The translations under genes were made by a program, and so were the position numbers. Under the pieces are notes generated by a model that saw only the letters and a list, made by a program, of their open reading frames with translations, made no database searches and had not been told where the DNA came from. This document shows positions 1 to 11,219 of a DNA stretch of 64,000 nucleotides, in pieces. Source of the DNA: Floccularia luteovirens (lineage: Eukaryota > Basidiomycota > Agaricomycetes > Agaricales > Squamanitaceae); NCBI GenBank assembly GCA_009739215.1, contig VSJF01000005.1:682001-746000 (forward strand), in the 5' to 3' direction. Position 1 is the stretch's first letter; every line of letters starts with the position of its first letter.

Positions 1-1197
1 ATGGAGGGTGAGTAAGATGTAGGGCGAGGGGTGGATATTGGGGATGCGTTAGAATGAACAAGTGAAAGGAAAGATAGAGAATGGGTATTGTTGCTGTATG
101 GGGTATCTTCTTGGATGATGGATTTTTGGGCTTCCTTATCGTTTTTTGAGGAGGGGGCGGATTCCTCAAATAAGTTGGGCAGATAGAGCGCAGTGATATT
201 GATTTGGCCATCGAGCCAAGAAAACATTGCAGATGTTTCAGCGGAAGACATGGTACGATTTAGGAATGTAATACTTCGCAACCCAAATGCAGTATGGTGC
301 GCAAGGAGTGATGCATCAAAAGATGGCATGACGAGATGAGTTATATTGCACATTCGCTGAAATGCGATGGTAAACGTAGCCGTTAGCAATGTGTTCTGAT
401 GTTGGACATCTGGATTGATGATTGTTGCTTGATGGAACGGTGTTGAGAAAAATGATGGCCATGTACTGCAAGTAATTCGCTGGACCCTGTCTGTCAAGTC
501 TTGACGTGAAGCCAAGAGTACGATGAGTTTTTCGAGTTGCCTTGAAGAAAGGGAATCTAAAATAAGGTTACTGTACAAGACTGAGCGCCCTGCAGAGAAG
601 AATGCGTGAGAGATACGACAGGCAGCGATAACTTCTTTTCGCGGAAGGAATGAAAGAATCATAATTATGACCTCTTCTGGAATTTCTGCTTTGATAGCTA
701 TGACATGATCCGTGGGAGGGGGAGGACGGGAGACTATTACTTGAGGCGCTGCCATTGACGCCCGTTTACTCAGCGAATTCGCCTCCGTGCTCTTGTTAAA
801 TGAAGTCAACAAACTAGGTGAGCTAACAGCTCTGTGGCGGTGATAGCCCGTGACACCTATGATCTGCGAATTACTAAACGGTAATCTCTCGGGAGTTAGT
901 GGCTGATGGGGGGAGTTGTAGAGACACATTGGAATACATGGCTACTGGACTTCCTAGCCCACTTGGCCTGCGTATATCGTCGAAAGATTCTGCGACTGAT
1001 TCCAGTCCGGGTGAGAGATACGGCATACTTGTAACGGGTTTGTTAGAGAGTACAAGACTGGGAGGTTTCCTTTTCTTTGGAGTAAACATTAAAGAGACGC
1101 GTCGCATAATGCCTGACGAGTTCTTTCTCCCCGGAGAAACATCTTGAACAACTTTCGGGGGCAGTTTGGTAGGGCGCCACATTCTCGAGGGAAGCAT
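1..1197 (-). CDS. F-box protein, 3' end cut by window
   Basis: The minus strand is open from about 863 down to base 1 and encodes a clear F-box: IPEEVIIMILSFLPRKEV, followed by the usual A-C-R-I-S-H-A-F...LYSNLIL run. F-box proteins recruit substrates to SCF ubiquitin ligases through Skp1. A first exon begins at the ATG at 1197 and reads basic, Ser/Pro-rich sequence. An in-frame stop at 874 means an intron of roughly 60-80 nt is removed there. A CTAAC branch-like site and a CAG acceptor at about 864 support this, but the donor is ambiguous (about 927 or 945). Downstream of the F-box the protein is Leu- and Ser-rich, as in the many basidiomycete F-box/LRR-like proteins whose substrates are unknown. 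The C-terminus lies outside the window. Confidence 0.75.
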
Positions 1198-2343
1198 TTG
1201 AAGGGAATGGATTTGGAGGAGGCTTTGAGAAAGGATCTGAAGAAAGAGCGAGGAAAGAAGAACGTCTACGATGAAGGAGGGTCATGAAAAGGGAGAATAG
1301 GTACCAGGTGCTGGTGAGTACTTGAGAGCACTTGAGTGTTGGTCAACAAATTTCTTTCCCTTAATAAAATCAAGTCCCTGTCCAAAGTATCTCAGGGTCA
1401 TTCGGCTATCAGCCTCTCGCCCTTAGCAGCCTCTTCTTAGAACCGTAGCCATACAGTAAGATGGAACGCCATAGTAACGAATAAGAATTCATATTCATTA
1501 GAGATTTTTGTATTGCTCCTAATATTTGTATTCAATGACGCCTCATGTTAATACCGTCATAAAGCTTCTGCTTATTAGGAGGACAATGGTGGGGCTGGAA
1601 ATAACGGTATGTACGTATAGAACGAAACCCCTCCATTAAACTCGGATCATCGTGTACATTGTTCAACAGGCCTGAAATCAATCATGGTCATGGGGTCTTG
1701 GGACGTGGTATATTATTACGAATGGGCGAGAAAAACATGTGCATTTAATAAGTAAATAGATTTTGCAAAGATGCTTGCTTTTGCTTTGCTTATTGGGAAG
1801 CGAACTAGCCAGGGGGGTTGAGGATAATCTCGTTTTGCTTGCAAGAAGAGGGAATCGTGTGCGAAAACGAGAAAAATGGAACATGGCCAGACTGCAGATT
1901 TACCTTCAAGAGGAAGAAACAACTAACATCACACGCATCGATATCATGATGTATGAACTCCTCTGGTCGGCTGACTCTAATCCAAAATATCACAATTCCC
2001 AAATGGGTCATAAAAGGCAAAGATAATTCTGATGAAATATACGTAAAAGTTACATGCAACTTACCTTCACGACCAGGAAACAGGCGGCGGTGATAACTCG
2101 GTCTAATTTCATATGCCAAGTAGGCAAGAGAAAAAAAGTACATATTTATACAGTATAATCATCCACAGGCTTTACCGTAAATTATCGTTGTACGTAGAAT
2201 AAAATGACCAATTACAGTACTCAACTCCGTCAAACATACAACAGCTATCTCGACGCTTTAGCCGTAAAAGCAGGTGGAAAAAACGAAGTGTACAAAACAA
2301 AACAAATAAGAGCGGAGCCATAGGGAGGGAAGAGAAATAAATG
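1198..2343. other. intergenic, no gene seen
   Basis: This gap lies between the F-box gene start and the DUF262 gene stop. Only short frames on both strands are present, without family motifs or consistent splice structure. The part from about 2160 to 2343 is probably 3' untranslated sequence of the DUF262 gene. Confidence 0.5.
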
Positions 2344-5300
2344 TTAATCATGGTTATCATCCCGTCTTGTAGGGCGAGACCTATCCGCCGCTTGTGATAT
2401 CGCATGTCTCATCTCCCACATAACAGTCTCTTCTCTACAATCCGAAGGTGATCTCTGCCTTTTCTGACCTACCGAGCCCTGTTGTCTCGGGTCTCTAGTT
2501 ATCGCACCAGTGCGAATATGTTGAGGGGTGACATCTCCATATGAAAAGGGCCTATTAGTCAAGGGCGAGCTGGGGTCGATAGATAGTTTTCTTGCTTTCG
2601 CCGCTGGAAGCGTTGAGGATGCTGATGGTGGAGGTGTTGGCATAGAATAGTTGGCAGTACGTCCCACAATTACGGGGCTAGCACGGGGAGTTGGGGTAGC
2701 AATTGTGTATATGGGTTTTGGAGAAACATTTGCTTGCTTGTTTGCTCCAGGTAGGGGCACAGATGTTATATAGCTGGCTTGGGGTGTAGTGTCAGCTGTC
2801 CTTGGTAGGAGCATGGGGATAGTTGCCTTTTGCTTGTTTGCTGCGGTTAGGGTGGATGTTGTTTGACTAGCTTGGGGTGCAATCTTTGATGTCCTTTGCG
2901 AGGACGTAGACGCTAGAACCTGTAACTGTGTAGCTGGCAGGATTGGTGCACTCTTCGATATGTTCGGAAACTGTGTTACGACTGGCACTATAGGACGCGT
3001 CACAAGGCTTACATTGGCAAGGATTTCTTGTTGTCCCGAGTCAAGATTGACTGTAGAGCTAGTCGGCAGACGTCCTTCTGATGTTGCCAAAGATGTGCTG
3101 GGGACGTCACAAGATGATTCCTGCGCGACCTGGTCCCCAACTGATGCTTGTACTTTGCCACGCACAGCTGAGTTGCGTGTAAAGTTTGGAAGTTTGGGTC
3201 GCTCTTTCGAGTTTGACTTGGACGCTGACTGCTTATCTGCTATTGCTAGTCGAGCGAGCTCATTCGCAGTTGCGATAATCGGGGGCGCTCGTGGTTCTTC
3301 TGCGGCTGGTGAGAAGCCAAGTTGAGATGGCAATGTCGCTGATGGCGGCTCTTTCTTTACGATGACACGTTCTGCGACAGGAGAAGGTGCTCGAGAGGAA
3401 GGCGGCGAGAACTGTAGGTGGAGAGGACATGGTTCCAGTGACGTTGGAGTTTTGTATGCATTACTTTCAGGAACAACTATGGGAGTTGCGGTCGCAGATG
3501 ATGATAGAGAAGAGGAAGGGAGGTGAATAAATCCCCTACTTGGTGCTTGTGCGCTGTTCCTAGGAGATTCTGTACTACCAGGTGGTATCCTAGGTTTACC
3601 TGAGATCTTGGCAGAGCGTATGCCAACTTGGGGACCGCGAATATTCGAGGAGGATGGCGATAGCGTCGGCTTACGGACAGTTGCGGTGGTGGCTGCCCGT
3701 TGCGCGGTTGTGTTTGATTTATTATTACGCTTGATCTTCATTGTTTTTCCGGGTGTAACCATGCCCGATGATGACTTGATCTTGGACGCTATTGATGTGC
3801 TTGCCTTGGAAGTTGATGGTACAGCCTCTTGAGTAATCATTTCGCTATTTTCTTCGATTACCCGTTTTCTCTTCTTCACCGGTCGTTGTGGTACATCATC
3901 CCCACTCCCATCCCCTACCGCTTGATCTACAGGAACGTCGACTGGTGCTGGCCAGTTAGCTTTAGGATCGGCAATAGGTGGCCCCACCTCCTTGTTACCC
4001 TTCCAAGATTTTGGCGCTTTCCTCAGCACAAAGTCCATCATATATCTGAATGTTTTGGTATTAAAACGGACCTCCCCCTTGAGAGTCTCTCGTACATCCT
4101 TCCGCAGACGTACTATCGAATCTGAGATCTGACTGGGCGAAAGTTTGTTGCGGTAGGTGTGAATGAGATAGGCAATTATAACAAATTCCACAGAAGTAAG
4201 TTTCCCTTCGCTTCGGGTGATGGGGCGGCCAAGTTCTGGATTCTTCAGCAATTTTTGGAACAGGTCCATAGCGAGCTCTACAGCAGGTCGCACAGCCGAA
4301 TTTATCGTTTTACGGTTCAAAAAAGTTTCAAGCCGAGTTGTTGTTGGTTCATTTCCAGGTTGATCGCCAGATGAGATGAGGAATACGCATTGGGCGATTG
4401 ACTGGAACTCTTTGCTAGGCGAGTCACCCCATCGTACGCAATCTGAAGTGAATGGTTTAATCCTGTTCTTGATATCACGAACAAGATCTGCATAGGGTCC
4501 ATTTATAGCTGGGAGACGTTCTTTGACATTATTGAGTTCAGGGTAAACTGTCAGTGAATATTTACACTGACCTGCAGGAGTAAGTGCTACTCCTAATTGA
4601 ACACGCTGAAATTCGACGTCAGTTACGCTTTAGCACTAAAAACGTGAAATAAGTCATACCTGGAATATCTCACGCTCCTGTTCTTCCGTAAGATGGTCAT
4701 ATTCCACAATAGCGATTTGTTTGCTTTCAAATGTAGATTTCATCCTTGCCGGAATAAGGGGGAGTTTTCTCGTTGATGAGCCATTATCAAGGTACCAAGT
4801 CTTGCGATTAGTTTTTCTGATTGTGGGAAACATCGTCAACAGAGTGCATATAACAAAGCATAGATGAGCACTTACGAATCCCTATCTAAGAACAAAGAGA
4901 CAATGAATTCAATTGAGAATGCTCCAAAAATCGTAACTCACGAGGAATCTATGGAAAAGATGATGTCATTAAACATTGATATTGTTGCTTGAGTAAAAAC
5001 TTACCACGCCATCCATATAACTTCGTGATAGAAATCTCAGGGTTATGTGCTATGCGAAGTGGGAAACAACGCACTTTTTCATCGAGGTAAGCCTTTGCTT
5101 GCCGTCTATACAGGTACGCATTTGCGTTCCATCCGGTAAATTATGCACGGCTTGGAATGGCCCGTGAAGTCAGTGCTGAGCAAAAGGGCTATTATGGTCT
5201 TTACGGCATACCAAATATTATTGGCGGAATGTAATAATTGTGAATAATAGAATCTATGAGGTTAGATTGTTTTGGATGTTGCCAGACAGGACCTGAAAAA

Positions 5301-5736
5301 GAAAGTGTTTCAGCTATTTCCTTTGTGAACAAAGAAGATAATCTCAATGACCTCTTTGATAATCCGGGTTAAGATTTATCAAGCCCTGATTGGTCCATTC
5401 TGAGAGGAAGATCAAATCGTATTAGATTTAGATTGTATTTGCAAGAAATCGGGGGACTGCCTTACTATAAAGCATTTCCACTGAAAAAGTAGACATGCGT
5501 GGTGCAGTGAGGCAAGAAATTACTTTAACTTTATTTTCCCTTTCAAGAATCTTCGCGGTGGCCTGTTGAGTGCTCGGCCTCGTTGCTCTAGTGTTTGATG
5601 AAGATGGTTGGTGGACTGCTCTCGATACCGGGTCATAAGGTTGTCTTGTGATCTGGTTTTCATTATCTTCTTCTTCAGAACTGAGTTCTGTTAATTCTGA
5701 TACATCAGAATCATCCAAAAATAATTTGTCCGACAT
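2344..5736 (-). CDS. DUF262 (GmrSD N-terminal-like) domain protein
   Basis: A multi-exon gene starting at the ATG at 5736 (MSDKLFLDDSDVSELTEL). Exon 1 ends near 5466. The next exons read INLNPDYQRG, then PVWQHPKQSNLIDSIIHNYY with IPPIIF, then CIDGKQRLTS (about 5100-5150), then RSYMDGV and HLTEEQEREIFQRVQLGVAL. These are the hallmark blocks of DUF262, the ParB/Srx-fold domain that forms the N-terminal half of bacterial GmrSD-type modification-dependent restriction enzymes. The blocks are YQR..W, NYYIPP, DGKQRL and the L-T-x-E-Q-E/RVQ helix. A helical region follows up to about 4000. The last 450-500 residues are Ser/Thr/Pro-rich, low-complexity and basic (PVKKRKR), which suggests a nuclear protein. 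The role in fungi is not established. No HNH (DUF1524) partner domain was seen. Exons between 4850 and 5100 are tiny and their limits are approximate. Confidence 0.8.
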
Positions 5737-6274
5737 TGAAAAATTGAAAGTGGGTAGCGCGGTGTTTATGATGGGGGGAAATGGAGAAGGATAAGATGTC
5801 TCGCAAGGTTCTTTGTGTAAAAAAGATGAAAGGGCATGAAAGGCATGCGGGGTCCTAATAGAAAGGATCTCAAAGCATTCAGACTATTTCCTTTTCTGTA
5901 TGTTTATGTTTTTCAACTGTCTCTCTCGAGTCAGTTCGCTCCCCACGTTTCAGTGTATCAGACAAAGGTAATCAGGTGGTCCCTGTTAACTACATTCGTT
6001 TTCGGTTACCCATGCAGTTCCTAGTAGTACATTATCAGATTCACGAATGTCTAATAAGCAGGGAATGCGCGCACCTAAGTAGCTCTCGTCAGCTCGCCTT
6101 GACCTAACCGCGTGTTTTGTGCATTAGGCTTTGCTTTGTGGTGAATATTTGGTGTTAATTACGGCACTGAGTTTCCGGGGGCCTGAGATCAACACGCTCA
6201 CGCTTCCGACGCGACCGTGACAATTGATGGAAACGACGCGAACTGTTCTTGTCGAACATTGATCATACACACAG
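5737..6274. promoter_or_regulatory. divergent promoter region, DUF262 gene / SMC2
   Basis: This 538-bp gap separates the head-to-head starts of the DUF262 gene (5736, minus) and SMC2 (6275, plus). It must contain both promoters. No specific factor site can be named with confidence. Confidence 0.5.
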
Positions 6275-9200
6275 ATGCGTATAGAAGAGCTCGTTATCGA
6301 AGGTGAGCACAATCTCTGTTATAGAATAATCTAGTGGTGTTAAAAGATACATTTAGGCTTCAAGTCATATCCTGTACGAACACAAATCACTGGGTGGGAT
6401 CCATCTTTCAATGCCATCACTGGTCTCAATGGGTCAGGCAAATCCAACATTCTCGACGCGATTTGCTTCGTGCTGGGTATTACAAACATGTCCCAGGTGA
6501 GTTTACGATTAGTTCTAGCCCCCATTCGTTATCCTGACCGCGAATAGATGCGTGCCGCTAATCAACAAGACCTCATTTACAAGCGTGGACAAGCTGGAGT
6601 CACGAAAGCTAGTGTGACGATTGTTTTTGACAATTCGGACCGTTCGAAGAGTCCAGTGGGGTTTGAAGACTATAAGCAGATCACGGTAACACGTCAGGTA
6701 TGTTGTGTGCACTGTTGGATGAACGTGTTGAACGTGAAATTTACTTTGCAGATCGCGCTCCCTAATGTCTCTAAATATCTCTTGAATGGCCACAAAGCTT
6801 TACAACAAAATATTCAAACACTTTTTCAATCCGTTCAGCTGAATATCAATAACCCAAATTTTGTTATCATGCAAGGGCGCATCACGAAAGTACGTGCATA
6901 AAATATCACACATCATTTGAAAATGGTACTCATAATCGTAGGTCCTAAATATGCGACCACAAGAAATATTGGGAATGGTAGAAGAGGCTGCTGGTACTAG
7001 AATGTTTGAAGAGAGGAAAGACAAGGCCAAAAAGACGATGGGCAAAAAGGAAAAGCGTGTGCAGGAGATTACTTCTCTTCTCGAAGAAGAAATAATGCCC
7101 AAGTTAGAAAAGCTTCGTTCCGAGAAGCGTTCGTTCATTCAGTACCAGAAGACTTGCACCGAACTTGAGAGGATTGGACGTGTTTTACGTGCATGGGAGT
7201 GGACGGAAGGACAGAACAAAGTCACCGCAAAGGAAAAAGAGATCGAGGAGAGGAGAGCCGAAACGAAAGCTGTAGAGAGCAACAAAAAGAATGCTGCAAG
7301 GGAGAGTGAGGCTGCTGAGAGAGATGCGGAAATGGTGATGAAGAAAAGAGATGCAGAGATGAGTAAAGACGGTAAACTCAAGAAGCTCCAAGATATTGTG
7401 GACGAGCTGGGGAAGGACTTGGTCAAGAAGAAGACACAAGCTGAGATCATGGAAGGAACCATTAAGGACGAAGAAGATAAAGTGGCTAATATGCAAGCCG
7501 CATTCGAGGAGGTAGGTATTTACCCTAGCCATATTTATATGACAATTTACATTTTAATTTCCCTAGCTCAATGCATCCCTAACATCAAAGAGACAACATG
7601 TAGACCAACTTAATGCTTCTTATACCACCGTGAAGGACAAGCACACGAAGCTAACTACAAAACTCACTACGGCAGAGGAACTACTCCAGACACTATTGAC
7701 AGGACTTTCTTCAAGTGGCACGAAGAATACAGGAGGCGGGTATATGGGCCAATTAGCAGACGCGCGTGCACGACTAGCACAGGCGGCTGCTGAAGAGGAA
7801 CAATCCAAAGTCAAAGTCGGCATGGCAGAAAAGGAGTTAAAGTCATTGGAGGCAAGAATGAAAGATTTCGAAAGGGAAGCAGCAGAGAGTCAAAAGAAAA
7901 TCGATTCGATGGAAGCTGACCTCAAATCTTGCCGAGCCAGAGTCGTTCAGTGTGATTGGAGTGCTGAAAAGGAAGAGGCAGAAAATGCGAGGCTTAAAGA
8001 GCTCAGGGAAAGCGTGCGTTCATTTGCAGAGGTGAATATCTTTTTTTTACTTGGCCAATAATTAATACTGAAGTCATGCTGCAGAAGCGTGATAGAGTAA
8101 AGCAACAGCTTGGAAGACTAAACTTTGACTATGTCGACCCAACCCCCAACTTCGACAGAAGAAAGGTCAAGGGTCTCGCAGTCTCATTGATATCCTTGCC
8201 AGAAGAACATTATGATAAATCGACAGCTTTAGAGATTGCCGCAGGGGGAAAACTCTACAACGTAATTGTCGAGAACGAGATGGTTGGCAAGGAACTTATC
8301 AAGAATGGGAAACTCAGAAAGAGGGTCACCATTATTCCACTCAACAAGATCAACGCAGCGCGGCTATCGGCGGAGGTAATTAAATTCACTCGATTTAGTT
8401 TTTCTACGAGTATGCAAAGCTAATAATATTCACAGAAACTACAAGCCGCACAGAGATTAGCACCCGGTAAAGTGCGCACCGCGATATCCCTGATCGGGTT
8501 TGACAACGAAGTCGCTGCCGCCATGGCGTACGTTTTCAGTGATACATTAATTTGTGATGATGCGGATACCGCGAAGCGGGTGACATTCTCACCACAAGTT
8601 GGCGTACGATCTGTTACCTTTGACGGAGATGTATACGACCCTTCCGGAACACTGAGCGGTGGCTCAGCTCCAAGTGGCAGTGGTATACTAGTACAGGTAC
8701 AGGAACTGATAGATATCGAAGGGAAGTTGCAAAGCGCACGGCAAAAGTTGAGTGTGCTAGAGCAAGAGGAAGTCCGTGGACGGAAGACGAGGGACGAATG
8801 GAAGAAGTTGTCGCGTGAGCTCGTTATCAAGGAGCATGAGATGAAGCTATTAAAGGAACAAGTTGATAGTAGCAACGCATCCAGGGTACGTCGGAGGCAC
8901 CTGTCCGCAGTAGCTGCTTTCAGTTTTTGGTCATCTAACGAGAGTTTTTGTCAGATTGCAGCCCAAGTTAACGAAGCTAAGCAATCATTAGAAAACTTCA
9001 AACTCGCCGTGCAAACGGCACGAGATAAGCAACAGGAGGCTAAAAATGATTGCGCTCGACTTGACCGCGATATGAAAGAGTTTAAAAATAACAAGGAGGG
9101 AAAAATAGAGGAACTCAAGGTCGGGATTTTCCTTTACCGCACCAAAATTCTCCTAAAAATAATATCCGCGGAATTTCTAGGAAGAAATCAACACCCAAAA

Positions 9201-10752
9201 AAGTGCTCTCCAAAAGCATGCGGTGATAGTCAAGACTCAACAAAAGGAGTTACAAACAGGCACTCTTGAAATAGGTACGATAGGCATACATTGATAACAG
9301 ACCAGCTTGAGTTACTAAAATATATTCTATCTTATAGAGCAAATAGAGAGCGATATCACTGGTGAGAAAGATAGACTTGAAGAAGCAAAGACAGGGGTAT
9401 CCGAGTTTCACATGGAACTGGCGAAACTGGAGGGCCAGTGCAAAAAGTGTGATGTACGTGTGGACTTTTCTCCGGTCCTTTGGATGAGATAATGTTTACT
9501 CATGCCACCAGGCTGCGCATCGGACTGCAGAGCGTAAACTTCAGGAGGAGCAGGCAACTCTCAGCCGATTCGATAAAGAACTCAAGGCACTCGATCAAAC
9601 TATCAAAGCAAAGAAGGCTGCAGTTTCACAGGCCGATTTAGATCTAAAGAAGTTGGAGCACGACATTCAAGCCTTGATTAAAGAGAAAACCGCAGCCACT
9701 AACTTTATTGCAAACATAGAGAAGCAGTGGGAGTGGATACAACAGGATAAGGAGTAAGTGTTTCCCTTCTCCATGACAGCAGAAGGAACTGAAAACATAA
9801 TACTAGTCAATTCGGGAAGCCAGGTTCCAAGTATGACTTCGAGTCCATTGATATCTCTGGCCTGAAGGAGAAAGCGAAGGAGCTCGAGGAGTCGCAGAAA
9901 GGCATGAAGAAGAAAGTGAACCCGAAAGTTATGAACATGATTGACCAGTACGTCATTGCGTTTGTTATCGAATTTCAGGATCCCAAGGATCTCATTCGGA
10001 TATTATTAATAGCGTTGAGAAAAGAGAAGCTTCTCTAACGAAGATGTTAGCAACTGTGATGAAAGATAAGGAGAAAATTGAGGAAACTATCGAGGAGCTT
10101 GACCGTTATAAACGGGATGCGCTACAAAAGACATGGGAAAAAGTTGATGGGTATGTTCAAATCGAGGATTATTTTAGATATCAGACTTAATTTATGATAC
10201 CCATAGGGACTTTGGAGGAATTTTTGCAGAACTGCTCCCTGGAAACTTCGCTAAACTGCAACCACCAGATGGCCAAGATTTAATGCAGGGACTTGAGGTC
10301 AAGGTCCAGCTTGGAACGGTATGGAAACAGAGTCTGACAGAATTGAGTGGAGGTCAAAGGTATGCTTCAATTTCCCACTGTAACCAGTAACGATTGATAC
10401 AAATCAACCATTGAATAACAGATCCCTAATCGCCCTTTCTTTGATCATGGCACTTCTCCAATTCAAGCCAGCACCCATGTACATCCTGGATGAGATTGAT
10501 GCAGCACTGGACCTTTCGCATACACAACATATTGGGCAACTTTTCAGGACAAGATTTAAAGGGTCGCAATTCATTGTGGTCTCGCTAAAAGAAGGCTTGT
10601 TTACCAATGCGAATGTTCTTTTCCGAGCCAGATTCCGAGATGGAACGTCAATCGTTGAACGGACGGCGCAAAGATCAACTTCTGCGTTGTATTCAAATCA
10701 GGAAAATGAGGGAGGAGAGGATGACCGGAATCCTAGACGTGCGAGGCGGTGA
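6275..10752 (+). CDS. SMC2: SMC2, condensin core ATPase subunit
   Basis: This gene encodes a condensin structural-maintenance-of-chromosomes ATPase, the partner of SMC4, which compacts mitotic chromosomes. Exon 1 is 6275-6302 (MRIEELVIE). The next exon gives [14 protein letters not shown] and the Walker A block GLNGSGKSN. Further markers in order are [34 protein letters not shown] and [17 protein letters not shown] long coiled coil (about 7000-8060) precedes the hinge (about 8080-8700, with [10 protein letters not shown]), and a second coiled coil follows. The ABC signature LSGGQ lies near 10350. Walker B and the D-loop ([20 protein letters not shown]) are in the last exon. The [12 protein letters not shown] and [10 protein letters not shown] blocks identify SMC2 rather than SMC1, SMC3 or SMC4. 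The gene has roughly 15 short introns and a predicted length near 1,190 residues, which is normal for the family. It is convergent with KSH1, 74 bp away. Confidence 0.97.
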
Positions 10753-10826
10753 TGAGTGTAGCATTAATAGCATCGAGCGGTAGAGTTGTGTTTTGAACAT
10801 ATTGTGCTAATGTGTAATGTGTAATA

Positions 10827-11219
10827 TCATTTTAATAACATAGTCACTGCCATTGTAACACAAGCTAGAGCGACATATGGGGAGAGTCGTTCACCTGTTA
10901 GATGTGTCAGTTAGAGTTCACTTTTTTCTCGAGTGAGCACATGTAAAACGGTTACCAATTCGAGCGGCTTTGAATAACAGTCCCCGAAAGCTAGTAAACA
11001 GTTGGTCAGCAGTCTCTATTAATCATGTCTAAAAGCACACACTCACCCATGCTTGTTCCTATCCACCAGGCTTGGCGTGACAGCGCGGACATATGTGCAG
11101 GTGCAGATAAACAACAAGATGACTAGAAGTAGCGATTGGAAGTTGAATAAAGCAGACTTTTGGTGGAGAGTTCAGTGAGTTTGGGAAGGAAAGGGCATCG
11201 TAAATGATCTGCGTACCAT
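10827..11219 (-). CDS. KSH1: KSH1/Kish (TMEM167) secretory-pathway membrane protein
   Basis: This small gene is in four exons. The ATG at 11217-11219 is directly followed by an intron (GTACGC...AAAAG). Exon 2 (11156-11047) reads [20 protein letters not shown] and [15 protein letters not shown]. Exon 3 (10990-10956) reads [12 protein letters not shown]. Exon 4 (10894-10827) reads [20 protein letters not shown] plus K and stop. The protein is about 72 residues with two membrane helices and matches the Kish/TMEM167 family along its whole length. Yeast Ksh1 is an essential protein of the early secretory pathway, in the Golgi membrane. The gene ends 74 bp from the SMC2 stop, so the two 3' ends probably overlap. 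Confidence 0.93.

Noticed and set aside
7139..7462. Long minus-strand frames rich in Ser/Phe/Leu under SMC2
   Set aside because: They are reverse translations of the Lys/Glu-rich coiled coil (AAG/GAG codons) and carry no signal of their own.
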